64,000 bases of DNA from Streptomyces uncialis. GTDB lineage: Bacteria > Actinomycetota > Actinomycetes > Streptomycetales > Streptomycetaceae. The notes beneath the pieces are model-generated. The model saw only the letters and a list, made by a program, of their open reading frames with translations. It made no database searches and was not told the origin of the DNA. The position numbers and the translations under genes are program-made. Positions 48,547 through 56,017 of the stretch are shown here, in pieces; position 1 is the stretch's first letter; every line of letters begins with the position of its first letter. Location of the stretch: contig NZ_CP109583.1 in the NCBI RefSeq assembly GCF_036250755.1, positions 5,417,501 to 5,481,500 on the forward strand, read 5' to 3'.

Positions 48547-49013
48547 CCACCGTCCCGTCCACGTCCGCGTCCGCTGTGACCGCGCCCGCCGCCGACGCCC
48601 GTGTGCTCGGTCTGGCCCACTACGCCGCCCGCGGGGTCCTGGAGCACGTCCTGGCCCGGCACGGCCTCACGTTCCAGGAGCAGATCGTCCTGCACGCCGC
48701 GGCGACCGCCGACGCCCCGCGAACGCCGGACGATCTCGTCACCGAGGTCCAGGGCTCCCTCAAGGCCGATCCGGCCGTCCTGCGCGCGACGCTCGGCGAA
48801 CTGCTGGTCAAGCGACTGCTCGTCCAGGAAGGCGCGCGCCTTCGCCCCACGGACACGGGGCGCGAACTGCTCGCCGCGGCCCGCGCGGAACTCGCCCCCG
48901 CGGCGGCCCGCATCTGGGGCGGGATCCCGGCCGGGGACCTGGCCGCGGCCGGTCGGGTGCTCGCCCTGGTCACCGAGCGCGCCAACGCGGAACTCGCGGC
49001 GCTGGAAGTCTGA
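48543..49013 (+). CDS. MarR-like partner protein with divergent winged helix
   Basis: 156 residues, coupled to the MarR gene by a 4-base overlap. Its helix pattern follows MarR: YAARGVLEHVLARHGLTFQE, VLRATLGELLVKRLLVQEGA, LRPTDTGRELLAAARAEL. The recognition helix is weak and it lacks the DPRD wing signature. It may be a co-regulator forming heterodimers with its neighbour or a ligand-binding relative. No other motif recognised. Confidence 0.75.
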   Translation: MTTVPSTSASAVTAPAADARVLGLAHYAARGVLEHVLARHGLTFQEQIVLHAAATADAPRTPDDLVTEVQGSLKADPAVLRATLGELLVKRLLVQEGARLRPTDTGRELLAAARAELAPAAARIWGGIPAGDLAAAGRVLALVTERANAELAALEV

Positions 49014-49055
49014 CCCGAGGGCGTTCCAAGGGGGCGGCCGCGACCCGGGCGTCCC

Positions 49056-49772
<717 letters not shown>

Positions 49773-49801
49773 GGCGCGGTCCCCCTTCGCCGGAATGTCA
49801 A

Positions 49802-49838
49802 CCTTATGCTGTAAGGCAAGGTAGCCTTATGCTGTAAG
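49802..49838. promoter_or_regulatory. Two TetR-type operators between SDR and TetR genes
   Basis: CCTTATGCTGTAAGG (49802-49816), with perfect 5-bp arms, and a second copy CCTTATGCTGTAAG (49825-49838). Centres are 23 bases apart, about two helical turns. AT-rich in GC-rich surroundings. Confidence 0.75.
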
Positions 49839-49868
49839 CCGGTCAACAGGGGCGAAGGGGAAGCGCGG

Positions 49869-50585
49869 ATGGGCGACGAGGGCGAAGGCCGCCGCAGGAC
49901 GTCACCGCGCACGCCTCGCGCACCACGTACGTCAGGCACATCAGGCACACCCCGCGCACCGCTCAGCCGCGCGAGTGTGATCCGTACGGCGGTGGCGGTG
50001 GCGGACGGGAAGGGCACCGCCGCGCTCAGCATGCGGGCCGTCGCGGAACCGCTGGGCGTCCAGGCGATGTCGCTCTACCACCATGTCGCGGGCCGGGAGG
50101 ACATCCTGGACGGCATGGTGGACGTGGTGTTCGGCGAGATCGACCTGCCGCCCCGCGACATGGACTGGAGGAGCGCCGTCCGCCACCGGACGTGCTCCGC
50201 TCGTGCCGCGCTCCGCCGCCACCCCTGGGCCGTCGCCCTGATGGACTCCCGCAAGCGGCCCGGCCCGTCGACCCTGCGCCACCACGACGCCGTCCTCGGA
50301 ACCCTGCGCGGGGGCGGCTTCTCCGTCCCGATGGCCGCGCACGCCGTCTCGCTGATCGACAGCTATCTCTACGGCTTCGTCATGCAGGAACTCAGCCTGC
50401 CGTTCAGCGGTCCGGCGGAGCTGGACGAGGTCGCGGGCGCGATCCTGCGCGAGATGCCCGCCGACGCCTACCCCCACCTCGCGGAGATCGCCACCGAGCA
50501 CGTACTCAAACCCGGCTACGACTACGCCGACGAGTTCGCCTTCGGCCTCGACCTGATCCTGGACGCGCTGGGTCCGGACGAGTGA
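49869..50585 (+). CDS. TetR family transcriptional regulator
   Basis: 238 residues. A Pro/Thr-rich N-terminal arm of ~30 residues precedes the helix-turn-helix: LSRASVIRTAVAVADGKGTA, LSMRAVAEPLGVQAMSLYHH, VAGREDILDGMVDVVFGEID. The C-terminal half resembles the TetR_C (TetR class C-terminal) ligand domain: HPWAVALMDSRKRPGPSTLR, HAVSLIDSYLYGFVMQELSL. Likely represses itself and the divergent SDR gene through the CCTTATGCTGTAAGG sites. ATG follows AGGGGAAGCGCGG. Confidence 0.92.
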   Translation: MGDEGEGRRRTSPRTPRAPRTSGTSGTPRAPLSRASVIRTAVAVADGKGTAALSMRAVAEPLGVQAMSLYHHVAGREDILDGMVDVVFGEIDLPPRDMDWRSAVRHRTCSARAALRRHPWAVALMDSRKRPGPSTLRHHDAVLGTLRGGGFSVPMAAHAVSLIDSYLYGFVMQELSLPFSGPAELDEVAGAILREMPADAYPHLAEIATEHVLKPGYDYADEFAFGLDLILDALGPDE

Positions 50586-50697
50586 ACTACCCCGCCGGGA
50601 CGCTCCATTGGGTGGTGCCGGGTGACGCGGGCTTCCCGGCGAGCGGGGCGGCTGCGTGGCCGGACGGCGGGGCGCGCTGTGCGCCGGCGGGACGGAC

Positions 50698-51345
50698 TCA
50701 GCCGCGCGAGCGCTGCCGCGCCTGTTCCTCGGCGGCGTCGAGCGCGGGTTCGAGTGCGGCGAGCGCGGCGCGGAGCAGGTCCGGCAGTGAGCCCGACGGT
50801 ACGACGAGCCCGCCGCTCGCGAAGGGCGCGGCCGGAGGCCGGAGCCACTGCTGGAGCGCGATCCGGACCGCGGCGGCCACACCGGCCGCGAGGACGCGGG
50901 GGGCGGGTGGGTCCGGGTGGCCGAGGCGCTGGTCGATCGCGGTGGCGAGGGGGTGCTCGATCGCCGCGGCGGCGTCGAGGAACGCGTCGCGCAGCGCGGG
51001 ACTGGCGGTGATCAGCAGCAGCTCGTCGTGGTCACGCGGTTCGGTGTACTGCTCCAGGATCGCGTCGGCCAGGGCGTCGGCGAGGCGGACGTGGGCGGGC
51101 CGGGCGGACACGGCCGCGGCGATCCGGGACTCCCGTCCGGCGGTGACGGCGGCGACGATCGCCTGTTCGCGACTGGAGAAGTAGTTGTTGTAGGTCCTCG
51201 GCGAGACCCCGGCCGCCTCGGCGATGTCGTCGACGCGGACATCGGCGGGTCCGTGTTCGAGGGCCAGCCGGAGTGCCGCCTCGCGCAGGGCCACCCGGGT
51301 GGCCCGCTTCTTCTCCTCGCGCAGCCCGGTCCGCCGTGTCGTCAT
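50698..51345 (-). CDS. TetR family transcriptional regulator
   Basis: 215 residues. DNA-binding part: RVALREAALRLALEHGPADV, RVDDIAEAAGVSPRTYNNYF, SSREQAIVAAVTAGRESRIA. The ligand domain is Ala-rich with many helices. Start at ATG 51345 (MTTRRTGLREEKK); an upstream frame exists but passes through the operator. It is divergent from the TIM-barrel-like gene at 51441, and the gap holds overlapping GCAA/TTGC palindromes on the target promoter. Strong candidate for local repression of that gene and itself. Confidence 0.92.
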   Translation of the reverse strand: MTTRRTGLREEKKRATRVALREAALRLALEHGPADVRVDDIAEAAGVSPRTYNNYFSSREQAIVAAVTAGRESRIAAAVSARPAHVRLADALADAILEQYTEPRDHDELLLITASPALRDAFLDAAAAIEHPLATAIDQRLGHPDPPAPRVLAAGVAAAVRIALQQWLRPPAAPFASGGLVVPSGSLPDLLRAALAALEPALDAAEEQARQRSRG

Positions 51346-51372
51346 ACCCGCAGCATCCCAGCCGGAGTGCGC

Positions 51373-51400
51373 GCACGCAAACTTGCGTGCACGCAATATT
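51373..51400. promoter_or_regulatory. Overlapping palindromic operators, TetR target
   Basis: GCACGCAA-AC-TTGCGTGC (51373-51390) overlaps the perfect palindrome TTGCGTGCACGCAA (51383-51396). A third GCAA..TTGC pair follows (GCAATATTTGC). Several half-sites at short spacing suggest cooperative binding. Confidence 0.75.
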
Positions 51401-51412
51401 TGCTTCTACTCT
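51383..51412 (+). promoter_or_regulatory. Promoter of the gene at 51441
   Basis: TTGCGT, 18 bases, TACTCT. The -35 hexamer lies inside the palindromes, so repressor binding would block polymerase. Confidence 0.6.
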
Positions 51413-51440
51413 CGGGCCCTCCTCCGGAAAGGACACACGC

Positions 51441-52466
51441 GTGCGAGCCAAGGGCATCTGCTACGACACCGGCTTCCTCCGCGGCGGCACCAGCTCCCGG
51501 GAGCACTTCGACCCCGGTCCGGTCGAGAAGGAGCTGACCGTCATCCGCGACGATCTCCACTGCACCGCCGTCCACCTGACCGGCGGCGACCCGGACCGGC
51601 TGGAGCTGGCGGCCCGCCTCGCCGCCGGGTTCGGGCTGGAGGTCTGGTTCTCGCCCTACCCGCTGGAGCTGACGACCGACGAGATCCTCGTCCTGCTGGC
51701 CGACTGCGCGGAGCGCGCCGAACGGCTCCGGGCGACGGGGGCCGAGGTCGTGTTCGTCACCGGCGCCGAACTGAGCGTCATGAACCACGGGTTCCTCGAA
51801 GGTGACGGCACCGAGGAGCGGCTCGCCTGGCTGCTGGGCGACCCGGCCCGCCGGCCCGAGCGGATCGCCGCGGCCGGTGCCCGTCTCAACGCCTTCCTGC
51901 GCGAGGCCGCGGCGGTGGTCCGCGCACGCTTCCACGGCAAGGTCACCTACGCCGCCATCCAGTTCGAGGCCGTCGACTGGGACCTGTTCGACTTCAGGAC
52001 CTTCGAACTCATCCGTACCGCGGAGGTGGCCGACCGGTTCCGGGACGCCGTGCGCAGCCTCGTCGCACAGCCCGGACCCGTCGCCATCACCGGCTTCGGC
52101 ACCGCCACCTGGCGCGGCGCGGGTGACGTCGCACCCCGCAGCATGGAGATCCTCGAAACCGACCGGGCGACCGGCGCCCCGCTGCGGCTGGCCGGAGCGT
52201 ACGAGCGCGACGAGGCCGGCCAAGCGGCCTATCTGGGCGAACTGCTGGAGATCTTCGACAGCGAGGGCGTCGACAGCGCCTTCGTCTTCCTCTTCGCCCT
52301 GTACAACCTGCCCCACCGGCCGGACGGTGATCCTCGCGACGACCTCGACCTCGCCAGCCTCGGCATCGTCAAGGTCTTCGAGGACCGCCACGGCGACACC
52401 TACCCGGGTCTGTCCTGGGAGCCGAAGGCCGCGTTCGCCGCCGTCGCCGACCACTACCGGGACTGA
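51441..52466 (+). CDS. TIM-barrel, glycosidase-like protein of unknown function
   Basis: 341 residues from GTG (VRAKGICYDTGFLRGG), with GGAAAGGA eight bases upstream. The strand/helix alternation and LTVIRDDLHCTAVHLTGGDP, LEVWFSPYPLELTTDE, VTYAAIQFEAVDWDLFDFRT and VDSAFVFLFALYNLPHRPDG fit an (alpha/beta)8 glycosidase-like fold. Related Streptomyces proteins, as I remember them, have ITEFG where a catalytic Glu would sit; here it is ITGFGTATWRG. The protein may therefore lack glycosidase activity. No signal peptide. Probably repressed by the divergent TetR. Confidence 0.7.
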   Translation: MRAKGICYDTGFLRGGTSSREHFDPGPVEKELTVIRDDLHCTAVHLTGGDPDRLELAARLAAGFGLEVWFSPYPLELTTDEILVLLADCAERAERLRATGAEVVFVTGAELSVMNHGFLEGDGTEERLAWLLGDPARRPERIAAAGARLNAFLREAAAVVRARFHGKVTYAAIQFEAVDWDLFDFRTFELIRTAEVADRFRDAVRSLVAQPGPVAITGFGTATWRGAGDVAPRSMEILETDRATGAPLRLAGAYERDEAGQAAYLGELLEIFDSEGVDSAFVFLFALYNLPHRPDGDPRDDLDLASLGIVKVFEDRHGDTYPGLSWEPKAAFAAVADHYRD

Positions 52467-52607
52467 GTCCGCTCCGGACCGGGACGCGGCGGACGGACGG
52501 CCCCCCGGATGCCCCCCCCGGAAGCCCTCCCGTCCCCCGCCGCACCGGACCGCCCGGCCCGCGAGGTATCAGGTCGCCCGCCCGGCCCGCCGCCCCGCAC
52601 CCGTCAG

Positions 52608-52655
52608 TCGAGCGGGCGCCCACCCCATCGAGCGGGCGCCCACCCCGTCAAGCGG
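52608..52655. repeat. 20-bp tandem repeat reaching into the RidA gene end
   Basis: TCGAGCGGGCGCCCACCCCA and a near-exact second copy, then a partial third copy in which the stop codon of the RidA-like gene (TCA on this strand) is embedded. The repeat seems to have been copied out from the gene's 3' end. Confidence 0.75.
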
Positions 52656-53049
52656 GCAACCCCAGGTCCACGACCGCGCTGATCTCCACGAGCTGCCCCG
52701 GGAAGGTCAGTTCGGCGACGCCGACGGCCGTGCTGGCCGGGTGGTGGGTGCCGAAGTACGCGCGGTTGCCGTCCGCCATCTCCGTCGCGTGGTGGCGGAG
52801 GTCCACCACGTACAAGGTCTGGGAGACGACCTGGTTCCGGGTGGCGCCGTAGTGGTCCAGGACCCTGTCCAGGTTGACGTGGGTGCGGCGGAGCTGGGCG
52901 GGGAAGTCGTCCGCGTGCGCGAACGCGCCCGCCGCGTCGAACGCGAGCTGTCCGGAGACATGGATCAGCGCGCCGGACCTGATCGCCTGCGCGTAGCCGA
53001 AGTCGTCCTCGGCCGGGAAGCGGTGGTGGAAGACATCGGGAGTGGACAT
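52648..53049 (-). CDS. RidA family protein
   Basis: 133 residues of the RidA/YjgF/UK114 fold, trimeric enamine/imine deaminases that remove reactive intermediates. Recognisable: YAQAIRSGALIHVSGQLAFD, FPAQLRRTHVNLDRVLDHYG, VVSQTLYVVDLRH and HPASTAVGVAELTFPGQLVE. The usual catalytic Arg region is replaced by STAVGVAELTFPG, so it belongs to one of the non-RidA Rid subfamilies; activity uncertain. Divergent from the HxlR regulator, which likely controls it. ATG preceded by GAAGGAAGGACGCC. Confidence 0.9.
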   Translation of the reverse strand: MSTPDVFHHRFPAEDDFGYAQAIRSGALIHVSGQLAFDAAGAFAHADDFPAQLRRTHVNLDRVLDHYGATRNQVVSQTLYVVDLRHHATEMADGNRAYFGTHHPASTAVGVAELTFPGQLVEISAVVDLGLPA

Positions 53050-53076
53050 GGCGTCCGTCCTTCCTTCGCTCTCTTG

Positions 53077-53093
53077 TGGTTACTCGGAAACCA
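53077..53093. promoter_or_regulatory. Inverted repeat between RidA and HxlR genes
   Basis: TGGTT-ACTCGGA-AACCA: perfect 5-bp arms, 27 bases before the RidA start. Plausible HxlR operator in the divergent promoter. Confidence 0.5.
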
Positions 53094-53148
53094 TAGGAGA
53101 GTGAGCCTTGACCTGGAAGAACGCACTTTTCGGTGACTGGGGAACCTG

Positions 53149-53532
53149 ATGGTGACCAAGCAACAGCTCAAGGGACTGCCCGAGGACGCGGACCTGCGGC
53201 GCGCGGACTCCCTGGCGCGGGAGATCTTCTCGGACGTGGCCAACAAGTGGGCGCTCCTGATCATCGAGGCGCTCGGTGACGGCACGCTGCGCTTCAGCGA
53301 GCTGCGGAACGAGGTCGAGGGCATCAGTCACAAGATGCTCACCCAGAACCTGCGCATGCTGGAACGCAACGGCCTGGTCCACCGGAAGGTCCACCCGACC
53401 GTGCCGCCGCGGGTCGAGTACACCCTGACCGGGCCGGGCCGGGGCCTGCGCGCCACGGTCGACGCGATGTGCGGCTGGACCCACCAGAACCTCGGTCATA
53501 TCGAGGACGCGCGCCACCGCTTCGATTCCTGA
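53149..53532 (+). CDS. HxlR family transcriptional regulator
   Basis: 127 residues with the HxlR winged helix: IFSDVANKWALLIIEALGDG (the conserved NKW), LRFSELRNEVEGISHKMLTQ, then LRMLERNGLVHRKVHPTVPP and VEYTLTGPGRGL (wing). These dimeric regulators usually control an adjacent divergent gene, here the RidA-like gene, in response to aldehydes, quinones or similar compounds. ATG follows GGGGAACCTG. A longer open frame through the operator region is ignored. Confidence 0.93.
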   Translation: MVTKQQLKGLPEDADLRRADSLAREIFSDVANKWALLIIEALGDGTLRFSELRNEVEGISHKMLTQNLRMLERNGLVHRKVHPTVPPRVEYTLTGPGRGLRATVDAMCGWTHQNLGHIEDARHRFDS

Positions 53533-53642
53533 CCCGGTCCCGGGCGGGAAGAAGCGGTAGGCGCGCGTCGGACTGCTCGATCGGAGTCCGGTGACTGGAC
53601 CCGGTCACCGGTCCCCGGTCGGCGGTGCGACCGGTCGGAGGC

Positions 53643-55088
53643 TCAGTCGGAGAAGTTGGTGCCCAGCCAGGGGGAACCGGCCGTCGAAATGCCCACGGTG
53701 GTCACATAGATACCGGCGGGGGACGTCAGCGTCCCGTTGGCCTGGGAGCGCAGGGTGAACACCGCGCCGTTGCCGCCGTCCTCGCCCGGCGCTCCGACGA
53801 TCACGTCGCCGCGGCGGTCACCGTTGAGGTCGTCCACATGGACCTCCGAGCCGAACCAGTCCTTGGTCTCGGAGTGGTTCGGGACGCCCGTCGTGTCCTG
53901 GTTGAGGACGCGGGCGCCCGCCGTGCTGATGCCGGAACCGTTGGCCGCGCCGTACAGGACGGTGACCGTGCCCTGGTCCTTGCCGCCCGCCAGATCCTCA
54001 CCAGCCGCGCCGATGACCAGGTCGAGCCGCTTGTCGCCGTTGACGTCCCCGAGATCCAGCTCGCCGCCGAAGGCGTCCTGCTTCTCGCTGCCGCCGGGGA
54101 CCCCGCTGGTGTTCTGGGTGAACGACTGCCGCGCCCCGTGCGCCGGGCCCGAGCGCGTGCCCTTGGCGATGATCACCTTGCCGCCCAGCGCGGCACCCGC
54201 GATGCCGTTGTCCCAGTGGATGCCCAGGACGATGTCCTGGATACCGTCGTTGTCCGTGTCGCCGACATCGGTGATCAGGCCTGCCGGGAGCTTCTGGGCG
54301 CCGGAGGTGGTGGCTCCGCGCGACGAACCGGGCAGCCAGTAGTTGGCGTTGTACCCGTCGCGAGTGGAGTACCCGTTGACGAGCAGGTCCTCGCGGCCGT
54401 CGCCGTTGGCGTCGCCGGAGTGCAGATTGCTGACCCCGGTGTCCTGGCCGTCCTGGATCGCCGGAGTGACGGTGTAGCGGCCGGCGGGCTTGGCCGAGCG
54501 GTTGAAGCCGCCGCGCAGGATGTCGATGGTGGCGGAGCCGCGGGAGGAGATCGCCAGATCGTCCTTCCCGTCCTTGTTGAAGTCGGCCGCCTCCAAACCC
54601 ATGGCGAAGTGGTCGTGCTTGGTGGGGCGCGGGTCGGCGACGGTGGAGCCCTTCTTGAGGCCCGAGGCGGAGCCCCACATGATGATGAGGGTGCCGCCGT
54701 CCTTGTCGCTGCCCATGTCCTCGCCCAGGGCGCCGATGGCGAGGTCGTCGTAACCGTCGTTGTCGAAGTCGCCGTACGTCGTGTCGCCGCCGAAGAAGTC
54801 TTCCTTCTCGGCCGTACCGGGGACCCCGGCGGTGTTCTGGCTGATCGCGACCTTGCGGGTGTCCGAGCGGCCGCCGTAGATGATGACGACCTGTCCTGCG
54901 GCGGCCTTGCCCGCGACGGTGGCCCGGCTGGCGGAGACGGCGACGTCCGCGTAGCCGTCCTTGTTGAAGTCCGCGTCGGAGGCGGCGACAGGAGCGGCGG
55001 CAGCGGGGCCGGCCGCGAAGGTGAGGAGCCCGCCCGTCAGTGCGGCCACGGCGGCCGTCGCGAGGGCGGGTCTTATGCGCTGGTGCAT
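53643..55088 (-). CDS. Secreted FG-GAP repeat (integrin-like beta-propeller) protein
   Basis: 481 residues. A Sec signal (ALATAAVAALTGGLLTFAAG ending PAAAAPVAA) is followed by about seven FG-GAP/VCBS repeats. Each carries a calcium-loop signature such as DFNKDGYADVAV, DFDNDGYDDLAIGA, DANGDGREDLLV, DTDNDGIQDIVLGI, DVNGDKRLDLVIGA and DLNGDRRGDVIVGA. Integrin-alpha-type propellers bind ligands or cell surfaces. No enzymatic domain is attached. ATG at 55088 follows AGGAGA; the frame continues upstream for 150 codons but that part is not coding-like. Confidence 0.9.
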   Translation of the reverse strand: MHQRIRPALATAAVAALTGGLLTFAAGPAAAAPVAASDADFNKDGYADVAVSASRATVAGKAAAGQVVIIYGGRSDTRKVAISQNTAGVPGTAEKEDFFGGDTTYGDFDNDGYDDLAIGALGEDMGSDKDGGTLIIMWGSASGLKKGSTVADPRPTKHDHFAMGLEAADFNKDGKDDLAISSRGSATIDILRGGFNRSAKPAGRYTVTPAIQDGQDTGVSNLHSGDANGDGREDLLVNGYSTRDGYNANYWLPGSSRGATTSGAQKLPAGLITDVGDTDNDGIQDIVLGIHWDNGIAGAALGGKVIIAKGTRSGPAHGARQSFTQNTSGVPGGSEKQDAFGGELDLGDVNGDKRLDLVIGAAGEDLAGGKDQGTVTVLYGAANGSGISTAGARVLNQDTTGVPNHSETKDWFGSEVHVDDLNGDRRGDVIVGAPGEDGGNGAVFTLRSQANGTLTSPAGIYVTTVGISTAGSPWLGTNFSD

Positions 55089-55640
55089 ACGGATCTCCTG
55101 CGGTGGGGACGCCCTCTCGGGCGTCCGGGTCATTCGTGCGGGCGTCGCCCGTCGTCGAAGTGGCCGTCCGCCCACGTGCGCCCGGGGTACCGCCCGGTAT
55201 CGGCGGGGTCCCTGAGGCGCACGGGTGTTCGGCGTAAGAGGGACTTCCGAAGGGGGGCGAGGGTTGTAGGGGAATCTGAGGGAACGTCGGGGAATTCCGG
55301 GGATCCGTCCCGGGGCCGGTCGGCGCGGTGAGCCGGAGCGGGAGCCGTGCGGCATCACCAGTGTCCTGCACGGGGTGACGTGCCGTCGGCCCCACCCGGT
55401 CCGACGGCATCGTGAGGCCGTGCTCAGGGCATCGGTCCGGAGGGTGCACCAGGAACGACAGTCCTTCCGGGCTGTACGGACTCTGCGGAGCGGTCGCCCT
55501 CCTGGGTCCGGCGCGATGACACCCCCGAACGCCCCCGCAGGGCCCATGTGTTGTGCGACGGCGCGGCATCGCTGGGATAGTGGACCGCGGGCGGCCTGTC
55601 GGCGGTCGACGGGCGTGCCGCTGGAGCAGGGGGGATCGGC
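55089..55640. other. Divergent intergenic region before the STAND locus
   Basis: About 550 bases, no supportable gene. G-rich stretches (GGGGAATCTGAGGGAACG) lie near the FG-GAP gene. A possible -10 (GATAGT, near 55,579) precedes the small membrane protein by about 60 bases. Promoters for both directions must be here. Confidence 0.5.
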
Positions 55641-55994
55641 GTGACACGAGCGTGGAAGGTCACGGTCATTGTGCTGGGGGCGGCGGGAGTGGTCTCCACG
55701 CCGTTGATCTGGCTGCTGGACGGCCCCGGCGCGGGACAGCTGGTCGGCGCCTCCGTGCAGGCCGGTGCCGGTGTGATGGCCCTGGTCTGGGCACTGTTCC
55801 AGCGGTCGGGGGACGGCCCGGACGACTCGGCGACCCGCACCGGGACGGCGGACGCGAGCGGCGGCGGGACGGCCGTCACGGGTATCCGGCGTCCGCAGGG
55901 CCGTGGCGGCAGAGCGGCGAAGGCGGAGGACACCGGGAACGCCACCGCGTCCGGCGCGGGCAGCAGCGCGGTCACCGGTATCGACTACACCTGA
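55641..55994 (+). CDS. Small membrane protein with Gly/Ala/Thr-rich repeat tail
   Basis: 117 residues from GTG, with GGAGCAGGGGGG upstream. Two hydrophobic helices (KVTVIVLGAAGVVSTPLIWL and LVGASVQAGAGVMALVWALF) make a short hairpin in the membrane. The cytoplasmic or outer tail holds two related repeats: TGTADASGGGTAVTGI and TGNATASGAGSSAVTGI, the second at the very C-terminus. Matching repeats occur in the first 80 residues of the next protein. The two genes are 23 bases apart. I propose a membrane partner or anchor for the STAND ATPase; no known family recognised. Confidence 0.75.
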   Translation: MTRAWKVTVIVLGAAGVVSTPLIWLLDGPGAGQLVGASVQAGAGVMALVWALFQRSGDGPDDSATRTGTADASGGGTAVTGIRRPQGRGGRAAKAEDTGNATASGAGSSAVTGIDYT

Positions 55995-56017
55995 GCGGCC
56001 TGCCGGGGGGAGCAGAT

